Source: JANNVK01 sp031430435
GTDB lineage: Bacteria > Acidobacteriota > Blastocatellia > Pyrinomonadales > Pyrinomonadaceae
Direction: 5' to 3'
Assembly (NCBI GenBank): GCA_031430435.1
Contig: JANPBM010000062.1
Location: 46,203 to 110,202, forward strand
Length of the DNA stretch: 64,000 bases
Numbering within the stretch: the first letter of the stretch is position 1; each line of letters starts with the position of its first letter. Both the position numbers and the translations under genes were made by a program. Positions 31,991 to 40,638 of the stretch are shown piece after piece. The notes under the pieces were generated by a model, which worked only from the letters and a program-made list of their open reading frames with translations, ran no database searches and was not told where the DNA came from.

Positions 31991-32039
31991 AATTCATAAT
32001 AAACAACTAACAATTTACAATTATTTCTTGGGAGGAAAT

Positions 32040-33677
32040 ATGCCATTTCAAAAATTAAATATCAGCGGTGCGAAAGCCGATGTTTTGTCGTGGGTTAATC
32101 ACGGATTAACGCTCGATGAAGAAAATATGCTTCGCAATGTTTCGCGGCTGCCTTGTATTTACAAGCACGTCGCCTTGATGCCGGACGCACATCTCGGCAA
32201 AGGTTCGATGGTCGGTTCGGTTATTGCAACCAAAGATGCGGTGATTCCGGCAACTGTGGGTGTCGATATTGGTTGTTTTACCGGCGAAACTCTTGTTCCG
32301 TTACTTGACGGTAAATCATATCAAATCAAAGAGTTAGCGGAACGCAACGAAGAATTTGCTGTTTATGCTTGTACCGAAAGCGGAAAAGTTGTCGCGGCAA
32401 ATGCAACGGCAAAAATGACCCGTCAAAATGCAAAACTTGTCAAAGTTATTTTGGATAACGGAGAAGAAATTCGTTGCACACCCGATCACAAATTTATGCT
32501 TCGAGACGGAAAGTTTACCGAAGCAAAAGATTTGAAAATCGGCGAATCATTGATGCCTTTTTATTCGGTGAAAGATGAAGATGTCATCGTTGAAGTTAAG
32601 CAAAATTACGCAACCAATCACAATCACAAAGTTATTGATGTAATTGAACTTAACGAATGCGAAGACGTTTATTGCCTGACCGTTCCCGAATACGGAAACT
32701 TTGCGATTGAAGCCGGAGTTTTTGTTCATAACTGCGGAATGATGGCGGTAAAAACGCCTTTCAAAAGCGGCATCTTAGACGGAAAATTGAAAGATTTGCG
32801 TCACGAAATCGAACGTGCGATTCCGGTCGGATTCAACTGGTATAAAGAATCGGTTGACGAAGCTTCGCGTTGGACAGGTTGGGAAACTTTCAAAGATTTA
32901 CATCCGAAAGTGCAGGAACTTTCGGCGAAATCAATGAAACAACTTGGCACACTCGGCGGCGGAAATCATTTCATCGAAGTTTGTATCGACACCGAAGATA
33001 ACGTTTGGCTGATGCTTCATTCCGGTTCGCGAAATATCGGTAAGGAATTGGCGGAACGTCACATTTCTACCGCTAAGTCGTTGCATAAATTGAACGAACT
33101 ACCTGCTCCCGATCTTGCTTATTTCATCAAAGGAACGAAAGAATTCCAAGATTATTGGCACGATTTGGACTGGGCTCAATCTTACGCGATGAAGAATCGG
33201 CAAGTGATGATGAATCGTCTTTTGAAATCATTCAACCGAATGTTTAATAAAGACAAAGCGTTTCGACCCGAAATTGCGGTGAATTGCCATCACAATTACG
33301 TCGGAATCGAGACTCATTATGACGAAGAAGTTTTCGTTACGCGGAAAGGTGCGATCAACGCCGAGTTCGGTCGTTACGGTATCATTCCGGGTTCGATGGG
33401 AGCAAAGTCGTTTATCATCAAAGGTTTAGGAAATCCTGAAAGTTTTAATTCGTGTTCGCACGGTGCGGGACGTAAAATGTCGCGGACGAAAGCGAAAGCA
33501 AAATACACGAAGGAAGACTTGGAAAAACAAACCAAAGGAATCGAATGTCGGAAAGACTCAGGCGTGATTGACGAAATCCCATCGGCGTATAAAGACATCG
33601 AAAAAGTAATGCGTAACCAAGCTGATTTAGTCGAAATTGTGGCTGAAATTAAGCAGGTTATTTGCGTTAAAGGATAG
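32040..33677 (+). CDS. rtcB: RtcB RNA ligase interrupted by a mini-intein
   Basis: RtcB joins 2',3'-cyclic-phosphate or 3'-phosphate ends to 5'-OH ends using GTP and Mn2+, repairing cleaved tRNAs and other RNAs. The ATG at 32040 follows GGAGGAAAT directly; the longer TTG frame is discarded. The 545 codons include a 153-residue intein, leaving a 392-residue ligase. Ligase motifs: metal Cys in GVDIG-C-GMMAVKT, LGGGNHFIE, HSGSRNIG, NCHHNYVGIE, and the guanylylated His region SCSHGAGRKMSR. Context: Ro60 upstream, tRNA/Y RNA array further upstream. No rtcA and no RtcR are seen. Its 3' end is duplicated at 35539. Confidence 0.95.
   Translation: MPFQKLNISGAKADVLSWVNHGLTLDEENMLRNVSRLPCIYKHVALMPDAHLGKGSMVGSVIATKDAVIPATVGVDIGCFTGETLVPLLDGKSYQIKELAERNEEFAVYACTESGKVVAANATAKMTRQNAKLVKVILDNGEEIRCTPDHKFMLRDGKFTEAKDLKIGESLMPFYSVKDEDVIVEVKQNYATNHNHKVIDVIELNECEDVYCLTVPEYGNFAIEAGVFVHNCGMMAVKTPFKSGILDGKLKDLRHEIERAIPVGFNWYKESVDEASRWTGWETFKDLHPKVQELSAKSMKQLGTLGGGNHFIEVCIDTEDNVWLMLHSGSRNIGKELAERHISTAKSLHKLNELPAPDLAYFIKGTKEFQDYWHDLDWAQSYAMKNRQVMMNRLLKSFNRMFNKDKAFRPEIAVNCHHNYVGIETHYDEEVFVTRKGAINAEFGRYGIIPGSMGAKSFIIKGLGNPESFNSCSHGAGRKMSRTKAKAKYTKEDLEKQTKGIECRKDSGVIDEIPSAYKDIEKVMRNQADLVEIVAEIKQVICVKG
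32274..32732 (+). other. Mini-intein in RtcB at the metal-binding cysteine
   Basis: The insertion begins with Cys (CFTGETLVPL, block A), contains a block B-like CTPDHKFML, block F DVYCLTVPEYGNFAIEAG, and ends FVHN directly before Cys+1 of the ligase (CGMMAV). It has 153 residues and no LAGLIDADG or HNH homing endonuclease, so it can splice but not home. The site is the catalytic Mn-binding Cys of RtcB, so ligase activity depends on splicing. The penultimate residue is His as usual. Confidence 0.93.
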
Positions 33678-33760
33678 AATGAGTTTGCCGATTTAGGTTT
33701 CTATTTTGGCAAACCATAAAAATATTTGACTAACATATTCTTGTTATCATTTTAATTAAT

Positions 33761-34576
33761 ATGAATTCAGAACCATTGTTAAAATCAGCGTATCTTAAAG
33801 TTGAACGTGCTAAACAGCAAGTTACGGAACTAGAATCAAAAATAAGTCTATTTTTTGAAAAACGACCTTATACCATTTATCGCGAGTGTGATTCAAAAAA
33901 TGGAGATGAGCTTATAGTTTATTATCCAACAGAAGCGATTCCTCTGGAATGGTCTGTGCTGATTGGCGAAATTCTATTCAATCTTCGATCTTCATTGGAC
34001 TTAGCTGTCTATGAACTTACTATAAAAGAGATAGGAAACCCATTGCCTAAAACTGAGTTTCCAATATTCAACGACCGAGCATCATTTTTTCAAACAAAGA
34101 AAAACGGAGACGCCGCTTCTGGAAGTGGATTGTTTAAGATCCGTGGACTAAATCAAAAAACTCAAGACTGTATCGAACAATTACAAACCTATCACGTTCA
34201 CGTTCTTGGAGGTATAACCTACGTCAAAATATTACACGACTTAAATATCGTAGATAAACATAAAGAACTTCACATTTGTCGGTATACAAATAGACAGATT
34301 GAAATTATTAATCTAAATCAGATCCCCTTGCCTGGTCTTGCTATACGAACAGGATTCGGAATTAATCTTGATGAAAGGGTTGAACTAGTTCGTTGGCGAT
34401 TTACTGCCTACGAACATAAAAGAATGTCAGTTGGTGTAAACATTTTTCCTGAAATATCTTTTAATGAGAACAATTTAGAAATTTTTACGAAACCACAACC
34501 TGTTTTAGAACTTCTTAATCAATTAATTCATGCGGTTGATGACATTCTGAAACGATTAATGGATACAGTTGATTAG
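33761..34576 (+). CDS. Hypothetical AT-rich accessory protein
   Basis: 271 residues, soluble, with a coiled-coil-like N-terminus (YLKVERAKQQVTELESKI) and a mixed alpha/beta remainder; the block VLIGEILFNLRSSLDLAVYEL resembles helical hairpins seen in conserved accessory hypotheticals. Not a family I can name. Its base composition is more AT-rich than rtcB. It lies between rtcB and the rtcB tail duplicate, like the Uma2 gene behind Ro60. Function unknown. Confidence 0.68.
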   Translation: MNSEPLLKSAYLKVERAKQQVTELESKISLFFEKRPYTIYRECDSKNGDELIVYYPTEAIPLEWSVLIGEILFNLRSSLDLAVYELTIKEIGNPLPKTEFPIFNDRASFFQTKKNGDAASGSGLFKIRGLNQKTQDCIEQLQTYHVHVLGGITYVKILHDLNIVDKHKELHICRYTNRQIEIINLNQIPLPGLAIRTGFGINLDERVELVRWRFTAYEHKRMSVGVNIFPEISFNENNLEIFTKPQPVLELLNQLIHAVDDILKRLMDTVD

Positions 34577-34634
34577 AGTCTAATTGTTGTGTTCCGCAAA
34601 TCGCAGTTTAATCTGCCACGATCTTTTCAAAATC

Positions 34635-34816
34635 AGTGCGTTTGCGGACGTAAGAATTTAGCTACATGCGTGAGCGTGTAGTTGTTGATAAATAAGAACT
34701 TAAAGTCTGTTTGCGGACGGCAGATTCTTCTTTCGCCTGCAAACATGCCGGTCGTTTGTTGCTTTGTTTCTACACGCTCACGCATGTAGCTTTACTCTCG
34801 CGTCCGCAAACGGACT
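34635..34816. repeat. Large palindromic element, family 2, copy 2
   Basis: Starts AGTGCGTTTGCGGACG and ends CGTCCGCAAACGGACT, with internal GCTACATGCGTGAGCGTGTAG and its complement CTACACGCTCACGCATGTAGC. With its flanks it occupies the 352-bp gap after the accessory gene. Same family as 28973-29155. Confidence 0.78.
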
Positions 34817-34928
34817 GTTGTTATTTTCAAAGTTAGAGTTATAGAGCAAAACATCGTTTCAGATACGATGCTTTTTAATTCTCGAAATAATTTTCGGATT
34901 ATGCTAAATTCAAACAGGAGTTAAAATT

Positions 34929-35123
34929 ATGTCAAAGAAAAATGGAAACGGAATAAGCCTTGAAGAAAAAATTCCGACGGGTAAAGAGCTTTTGGCAATG
35001 TATCCACCGCCGAAGAAATTAACGCCCGGATTAAAGCGTTTGAAAGAATCCACTAGAAAAGCAATGGAGGCACTTGACCTCGAAATAAAGAAATATGGCT
35101 ATCCACCCGATTTTCGACACTAA
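34929..35123 (+). CDS. Putative antitoxin of a PIN toxin pair
   Basis: A 64-residue charged protein (basic C-terminal half) with an AGGAG ribosome site just upstream. It overlaps the start of the PIN-domain gene by 29 bases, the layout of VapB-like antitoxins. No DNA-binding fold is evident by eye. Confidence 0.65.
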   Translation: MSKKNGNGISLEEKIPTGKELLAMYPPPKKLTPGLKRLKESTRKAMEALDLEIKKYGYPPDFRH

Positions 35124-35517
35124 TTCTGTCATCAAATATCGCGGCGAAATAGAAGGTTACTTTCATTCGCTTTATTTTCCGTCAATCGTGTTTTTTGAGT
35201 TGATTGCCACTTCAACCGACAAAAGCACTTTTGACCTTTATTCAGATTGGCACCGAGAACTGAAAAAAGAAAATCGAATTCTTACGCCGACTGAAAATGA
35301 TTGGTGGGAAACCGCCAAAGCAATCCGCCGACTTTACACCAACAAAGTTGCTCCGCAAACAAAACTCGCTTCAATCCGCACAGATGCCTTGATTGGCAGA
35401 ATTGTCGCTAAACAAAAAGATGCTTTTTTGGTAACTGATGACGTAGATGATTTTCAGATAATTAAGCGTGAAATGCCGGAATTAAAAATCATTTCTGCCG
35501 AAGAGTTTTTCACTTAA
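35095..35517 (+). CDS. PIN-domain toxin (VapC-like ribonuclease)
   Basis: 140 residues of PIN fold with the acidic residues in place: Asp in FDTNSVI near the N-terminus, Glu in FFELIATS, Asp in RTDALIGRI and Asp in LVTDDVDDF. VapC-type PIN toxins cut tRNAs or rRNA. It is part of the cargo between rtcB and its duplicate tail, so a predicted RNA-cutting toxin lies next to an RNA-repair ligase. Confidence 0.82.
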   Translation: MAIHPIFDTNSVIKYRGEIEGYFHSLYFPSIVFFELIATSTDKSTFDLYSDWHRELKKENRILTPTENDWWETAKAIRRLYTNKVAPQTKLASIRTDALIGRIVAKQKDAFLVTDDVDDFQIIKREMPELKIISAEEFFT

Positions 35518-35538
35518 ATCTTATAACAAGTTAAAAAT

Positions 35539-35592
35539 CAAGGTGATTTAGTCGAAAATGTGGCTGAAATCAAGCAGGTTATTTGTGTTAAA
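35539..35592 (+). pseudogene. Duplicate of the RtcB 3' end (18 codons)
   Basis: The 54 bases match 33618-33671 near the end of rtcB with only a few differences, coding QGDLVENVAEIKQVICVK against QADLVEIVAEIKQVICVK. It then runs into unrelated sequence (IWF and stop). No other rtcB sequence accompanies it. Confidence 0.88.
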
Positions 35593-35620
35593 ATTTGGTT
35601 TTGAACTCATATTTTAACTT

Positions 35621-36202
35621 ATGACACCGATTCAAATTCAATTCAAAACGTATCTTTCCGAATATGTAAAACTTACGGACGAAGAATTTAACGAGTTTTT
35701 CGCCTGCGTTCAATTCGTAACATTGAATAAAGGCGAATTATTGCTTAGTCCGCAAATGATTTGTCGCAGTCAATATTTTATTTTGAAAGGAATGTTGGTT
35801 TCTTACGAATTTGACGACAAAGGCTTTGAGAGAGTTATCCAAATTTCGACTGAAAACTCTTGGACAGGAGATTTGGAAAGTTTTACTTACCTGACACCGA
35901 CAAGCAGATTTATAAAAGCGTCGGAAAATTGTGAATTATTAGTGCTTAGTAAAACAAAGTGGTTAAAGGCTTTAGAAGAAATTCCCGCACTTGAAAAACT
36001 TTTTAGAATTCTTTATCAACAAGCATATTTGAACCAAACAAAACGAGTCAGCATTATGCTCAAATCCGATGCCAAAAATCGTTTCGAGAGTTTTTGCGAA
36101 GCGTTTCCGCATTTATTAAACCGAGTTGATTGGAAGATAATTGCGTCATATCTTGATATGACTCCCGAAACCTTGAGCCGAATAAAAAATATGCAAACTT
36201 GA
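35621..36202 (+). CDS. Crp/Fnr-family transcription regulator
   Basis: 193 residues: an N-terminal cyclic-nucleotide-binding-like beta-barrel (about 10-125; LNKGELLLSPQ, SQYFILKGMLVSYEF) and a C-terminal helix-turn-helix ending IIASYLDMTPETLSRIKN. No cysteine cluster for an iron-sulfur centre is visible. It is 47 bases upstream of a DoxX gene in the same direction, a frequent pairing, and is likely its regulator. Confidence 0.87.
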   Translation: MTPIQIQFKTYLSEYVKLTDEEFNEFFACVQFVTLNKGELLLSPQMICRSQYFILKGMLVSYEFDDKGFERVIQISTENSWTGDLESFTYLTPTSRFIKASENCELLVLSKTKWLKALEEIPALEKLFRILYQQAYLNQTKRVSIMLKSDAKNRFESFCEAFPHLLNRVDWKIIASYLDMTPETLSRIKNMQT

Positions 36203-36249
36203 TTCAAATCAAGCTTATGATCGAAATCTTGTGAAATAATGTTTGTATT

Positions 36250-36672
36250 ATGTCCGAGATAGAAACAATTAGTTGGTCAGAAAAACTAAAACCGTTTGCC
36301 GCGATTTTCATCAGATTAGCTTTCGGCTTTCACTTACTTCAATATTCATACGGCGATGTTTTTCAAGGCACGGCAGGTTCGGGCAACGAAGAAATGCTCG
36401 CCAAATTCGGCGTGCCGTTCCCGTATTTTATGGGTTGGCTTTATATTTTAACCGAGTTTTCAGGCTCGATTTCAATTATTATCGGCTTCAAAGTAAGATG
36501 GTTTGCCTTTGCTTTAGTTATCAACTTCATCGTTGCGTTGTATTTGGTGCATCTCAATAAAACGTATATGCAATCATTTGAAGCAATTCAAATGTTGGCA
36601 GTTTCGCTATTTTTTCTGTTCAACGGATCAGGGAAATTATCAGTTGATGAGTTCCTTAAAAGTGATAAATGA
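36250..36672 (+). CDS. DoxX family membrane protein
   Basis: 140 residues with four membrane helices and the DoxX signature region FIRLAFGFHLLQYSYG. DoxX-like proteins are small inner-membrane proteins associated with redox or detoxification; the exact role is unknown. Likely co-transcribed with the preceding Crp/Fnr-type gene. Confidence 0.85.
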   Translation: MSEIETISWSEKLKPFAAIFIRLAFGFHLLQYSYGDVFQGTAGSGNEEMLAKFGVPFPYFMGWLYILTEFSGSISIIIGFKVRWFAFALVINFIVALYLVHLNKTYMQSFEAIQMLAVSLFFLFNGSGKLSVDEFLKSDK

Positions 36673-36674
36673 CT

Positions 36675-37853
36675 TCACTTAGTTCGCGGCACATAAACGC
36701 TTGTCCCGATTCCGAAGTATTTTCGATCGTCAGGATAGAAATAAAAGAATTTTCGCTCGGTTTTACCGCCGTTAAATCGCAGTTCAATCGTGTAGCCGTC
36801 TAACGTGTAAGTTCCGGCATCTTGTCCTTTGTAATAGCTTGAAACGGTTGAACTTGAACCGCCGCCGACTTTTGCCAAGGTAAATTGTCCTTGGTCGTTA
36901 AAAGTTATTGTGTTTGAACTGACAATCATTACATCGCCGCCCAACGCAGTATTTCCGCCGCCGCTCATTGTCTTGAACGAACCTGAAAGCGTTTCGCCTT
37001 TTTTGGCGGGAGACACATTTTTATACGAATCTTTTTTCCATTCTTCGCGTTTATATTTGTCCGGTTTGGCATTCCAAGTTATTTTCAAAAGTCCGCCTTC
37101 TATTCGCCAAACGCCCCATTTCTTTGGATCATTCCGTTTAGAAGCCGCTAAATCTAAACTGTCGGGTTCGCCGTAAATCGTTCCGTCTTTGAACAATACA
37201 TACGGATTATAAACCGGATAAACCGCTCCGCCGAGTCCGGATTCATATTCCAAATGAATGATAACCGAATGAATGTCGGACAATTTCAGGTTTGTTTCAA
37301 TCGGATTGTTTTGCTGTCCGGTTGGTTGAGTTATTGGTTTGTCGGGCGTGGTTCCGGTAGAAAATCCGCCGTCTTTCTGAGCCAGATTTACAAAGTGTAA
37401 TGTAGCAATTTTAAAGTTATTCAGAAAATAATTTTTATCGAAACTGTGCATTTTGGCGACGCGAATTTTATCCGAATTGATTATGTACGCCAGATAAGCA
37501 ACATAAACGGTTTTTGAAGAATTGTCGCCGGTTTGCACCACATACGTTTTTATACTGCCGATTTTATTTTGTAATCCTTTAGTTTTTTCTTTCCAATTTG
37601 ATTGCGATAAATCTTTTTCAATCAACGTTTCAAACCAATTATTATTGTTGCCGGAAAGATTATCGGCAATGTCTATTCGGTAAATAAAAGGTTGATTATT
37701 TGCAAACGCGGCATTCGGCGAAAGCGTTACCGCATCTTTATTCCGAGTTATTTTCCATCCGTCAATCGGTTCGACGGCAGTTTGCGCCGTTGCGTTACCA
37801 ATCAATATGCCGATCGATAATGCGATGAATAATGTTGTAAAAATATGTCTCAT
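36675..37853 (-). CDS. Secreted hypothetical protein
   Basis: 392 residues with a clean signal peptide (IALSIGILIGNATAQ, cut near 24). The rest is predicted beta-rich, with two parts joined by a Pro/Gln/Thr linker (about 170-185). The C-terminal half (YNPYVLFKDGTIYGEP, GTYTLDGYTIELRFNGGK) resembles lipocalin-like or copy-number hypothetical domains of Acidobacteriota. Family not named. Convergent with DoxX, 2 bases apart. Confidence 0.7.
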   Translation of the reverse strand: MRHIFTTLFIALSIGILIGNATAQTAVEPIDGWKITRNKDAVTLSPNAAFANNQPFIYRIDIADNLSGNNNNWFETLIEKDLSQSNWKEKTKGLQNKIGSIKTYVVQTGDNSSKTVYVAYLAYIINSDKIRVAKMHSFDKNYFLNNFKIATLHFVNLAQKDGGFSTGTTPDKPITQPTGQQNNPIETNLKLSDIHSVIIHLEYESGLGGAVYPVYNPYVLFKDGTIYGEPDSLDLAASKRNDPKKWGVWRIEGGLLKITWNAKPDKYKREEWKKDSYKNVSPAKKGETLSGSFKTMSGGGNTALGGDVMIVSSNTITFNDQGQFTLAKVGGGSSSTVSSYYKGQDAGTYTLDGYTIELRFNGGKTERKFFYFYPDDRKYFGIGTSVYVPRTK

Positions 37854-38072
37854 AAATGTAAAACCCGTAAGTTATATTGACGAAACCGCCGACTGAAATT
37901 TGCATAAAAAGCGGATATTAGAAGCCGCTTTCATCATTGCAAATGTTGCAACTTAAAATAATTTTCAATTGTAAAAACCGCAATCGGTCGCTTAACAAAG
38001 ATTTTACACAACTATATGTTGCGTAAAGTATGTAAATTGTTATAAATTTACTGTAAAAGGAGGCAATAATAA

Positions 38073-38630
38073 GTGTTGACAGGAAGAGTTTTACTTCTCA
38101 ATTTCAGTTACGAACCGCTTGGCACGGTCGGCGTGGCGCGGGCGATGTGTATGATGTTTCGCGGCTCGATTTCGGTCGAAGATTTCGACGGCGAAAATGT
38201 AATTCATTCGCCGACAAAAGCGTTTCGCGTTCCAAGCGTAATCAGGCTTACAAAATATGTAAACGTATTTCGCAAACGTCGTGATACGGCGATGAAACGG
38301 GCGAGAATTTATATCCGCGACCGCTACCGTTGCCAGTATTGCGGCGACCAAAAAACGGCGGCGGATTTAACGCTCGATCATATTTTGCCGAGAGCTCAAG
38401 GCGGTGAATCAACCCCGCAAAACCTTGTTTCGGCGTGTATCAAATGTAATCAACGCAAAGGAAACCGCACGCCCGAACAAGCCAGAATGCCGATGCTGAC
38501 ATCGCAAAAGCTTCTGAACGTCGGACTTGACCGCATTTTGCTGTGTCATTACGCCGAAGGAAAACCCGAATGGAAAAAATATCTGTTTATGGAAGATTTC
38601 GAGGAAGACGTGATGAAAATAGCCGCTTAA
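38073..38630 (+). CDS. HNH endonuclease
   Basis: 185 residues with a GTG start behind AAAGGAGG. The HNH domain (about 88-145) shows CQYCG, LDHILPRAQGG, NLVSACIKCNQRKG: two zinc CxxC pairs and the DH/N catalytic set. This stand-alone family (N-terminal VLLLNFSYEPL) is widespread and probably housekeeping or repair related rather than homing; no intron or phage context is seen. Confidence 0.9.
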   Translation: MLTGRVLLLNFSYEPLGTVGVARAMCMMFRGSISVEDFDGENVIHSPTKAFRVPSVIRLTKYVNVFRKRRDTAMKRARIYIRDRYRCQYCGDQKTAADLTLDHILPRAQGGESTPQNLVSACIKCNQRKGNRTPEQARMPMLTSQKLLNVGLDRILLCHYAEGKPEWKKYLFMEDFEEDVMKIAA

Positions 38631-38771
38631 TTTGATTGAATCATTGATGAAAATTCGGTGATTCAATTTTCTTTTGTCGGCAATACTCGCTTGAATCACA
38701 AAAAACAGCCTCACCTTTCATCTTTTACCTTTTACTTTCGCAAGCGTTACGTTTTACAATTCTCAGATAAG

Positions 38772-39680
38772 ATGTCTGAGCAAAAACAAAACAAAAAATC
38801 TTTTTCGGTCGATTGGTTGGCACGCGGAGTTTTGACGAAAATCGGCGAAATTGCCGACACGTTTACGGGCAGAAGTCCAAGCAAAACCAGCAGTTTGGCG
38901 ACCAGCGAAATTGTCGAACGACTAAAAAAACTACTCGATTCCGAAGTTGAAGATTTAGGCGCCAAAGGGAAGTTTGCGCCGCACAATATTAAACTGAAAA
39001 TGGCGTGGGATAAATTTTCGACCGATTCGCCCGAAGTTTTGCAAGCTGTTGAAAATGAACTGATTATCGCCGCAATCGATCACATTAACGATAACCGTTA
39101 TCACCTTCACGCACCGTTAAAAGTTCAGGTAAAAGCAGATTATTTTACCGAAGGCGTACAGCTTATTTCGAGTTTTGATAAATCATCCGAAGTTGAAATA
39201 AACGTAACTTTGCCCGATGTAAAAGTTCAAAAGTTTATTCCCGCAAATCTTGCCGAATCGCCGACAATCAAAGAAAATGTTGAAGTAATGATTGCCGAAT
39301 TTACCTCAAACGGCAAACCGAAACAGCAAGAATTAAAATTTGAAATCGGTAAACGTCTGAGCGTCGGGCGAACAAAAGAAAGCGACTTAACTATCGAAGA
39401 CGTAACGGTTTCCAAGAATCACGCTTCGCTCGCCGTCAACGCGGAAGGAAATTTTATCGTCGCCGACACAGGTTCGACCAACGGAACTTTTCTCAACGCA
39501 AATCGTTTGGTTTACGGACGCGCATTTACGATTGCGGAAGCCGACAAAGTGATGTTCGGAACGGTCGAAGTTTATTTTCGGCGTGTCGCCAAACCGACCG
39601 AATTTGTCGAAAACGTTGCAGATGACGAAGAAATTCCGCCGACGCAAGCGGGTATTCAAATTGATTTAACAAATGACTAA
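38772..39680 (+). CDS. DUF3662-FHA domain protein (FhaA-like)
   Basis: 302 residues: an N-terminal DUF3662 domain (about 45-165) and a C-terminal FHA domain (about 205-285; SVGRTKESDLTIEDVTVSKNHASL and GSTNGTFLN) that binds phosphothreonine. In Actinobacteria FhaA sits next to PbpA and RodA in a cell-wall and Ser/Thr-kinase operon, and here a PbpA-like gene lies two genes on. ATG 38772 (MSEQKQNKKSF) is chosen over the upstream frame at 38658. Overlaps the next gene by 8 bases. Confidence 0.87.
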   Translation: MSEQKQNKKSFSVDWLARGVLTKIGEIADTFTGRSPSKTSSLATSEIVERLKKLLDSEVEDLGAKGKFAPHNIKLKMAWDKFSTDSPEVLQAVENELIIAAIDHINDNRYHLHAPLKVQVKADYFTEGVQLISSFDKSSEVEINVTLPDVKVQKFIPANLAESPTIKENVEVMIAEFTSNGKPKQQELKFEIGKRLSVGRTKESDLTIEDVTVSKNHASLAVNAEGNFIVADTGSTNGTFLNANRLVYGRAFTIAEADKVMFGTVEVYFRRVAKPTEFVENVADDEEIPPTQAGIQIDLTND

Positions 39681-40638
39681 ACCGCAAAAAGCAAAAGCGG
39701 GACGCAATCGCACAATCACGTTGACCGATGAAGAAATTGTTTTCTATCGGCAAAAGCTGATGTTTTTAGACGCAAAGGTTGCAAAAATTTCAAACAAAAC
39801 AATCTTGCAAGACACATTTGCAGCCTTGAAATTTTTGCCCGACAATTCTTTCGATTTGATGTTTGCCGATCCGCCGTATAATCTGACGAAACAGTTCGGC
39901 GGCAACAAATTTTTGCAAACTTCGGCGGACGAATACGAAATTTGGCTCGATTCGTGGCTTTCGCACTGCGTCAAGTTATTGAAACCGACCGCGACCGTTT
40001 ATATTTGCGGAGATTGGCGTTCGAGTTCGGCGATTCAGCGGGTCGGAATGAAGTATTTTAAGTTGCGAAACCGCATAACTTGGGAACGTGAAAAAGGTCG
40101 CGGAGCAAATGCGAACTGGAAGAATAATTCCGAAGATATTTGGTTTTTCACCGTTTCCGATGATTATACTTTTAATCTCGAAGACGTTCGTCTGAAACGC
40201 CAAGTTATTGCGCCGTATAAAGATAACGGCACGCCGAAAGATTGGAACGAAGAGGCGAACGGTAATTTCCGCTTAACTTCGCCGTCTAATTTATGGACGG
40301 ATTTGAGCGTTCCGTTTTGGTCAATGCCGGAAAATACGGATCATCCGACGCAAAAGCCCGAAAAATTGATGGCGAAAATAATCTTGGCTTCGAGCAATAA
40401 AAATGATTTGATTCTTGATCCGTTTTTGGGAAGCGGAACAACTTCGGTTGTCGCTAAAAAGTTGAAAAGAAACTATGTCGGTATCGAACTCGAAGAAAAC
40501 TTTGCGTGTTTAGCCGAAAAACGGCTTGAAATTGCCGAACAAAATACCGATATTCAAGGCTATACGGACGGTATTTTCTGGGAAAGAAACACGCTCAGAC
40601 AGCAAGTGAAAAGTAAAAAACCGACGGAAACAAAATAA
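39673..40638 (+). CDS. Beta-class DNA methyltransferase (N4/N6)
   Basis: 321 residues of the N6-adenine/N4-cytosine type with motif order IV then I: DPPYNL near residue 65 and DPFLGSGTTSVVAKKL near 255, plus VGIELEENF. No cognate restriction endonuclease is adjacent, so it is either an orphan regulatory methylase or recruited. It is translationally coupled on both sides (8-base overlap with FHA; the PBP starts right after its stop). Confidence 0.9.
   Translation: MTKPQKAKAGRNRTITLTDEEIVFYRQKLMFLDAKVAKISNKTILQDTFAALKFLPDNSFDLMFADPPYNLTKQFGGNKFLQTSADEYEIWLDSWLSHCVKLLKPTATVYICGDWRSSSAIQRVGMKYFKLRNRITWEREKGRGANANWKNNSEDIWFFTVSDDYTFNLEDVRLKRQVIAPYKDNGTPKDWNEEANGNFRLTSPSNLWTDLSVPFWSMPENTDHPTQKPEKLMAKIILASSNKNDLILDPFLGSGTTSVVAKKLKRNYVGIELEENFACLAEKRLEIAEQNTDIQGYTDGIFWERNTLRQQVKSKKPTETK

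Noticed and set aside
32274..32732. Homing endonuclease inside the RtcB intein
   Set aside because: Only splicing blocks are present; the middle is too short and lacks LAGLIDADG or HNH motifs.
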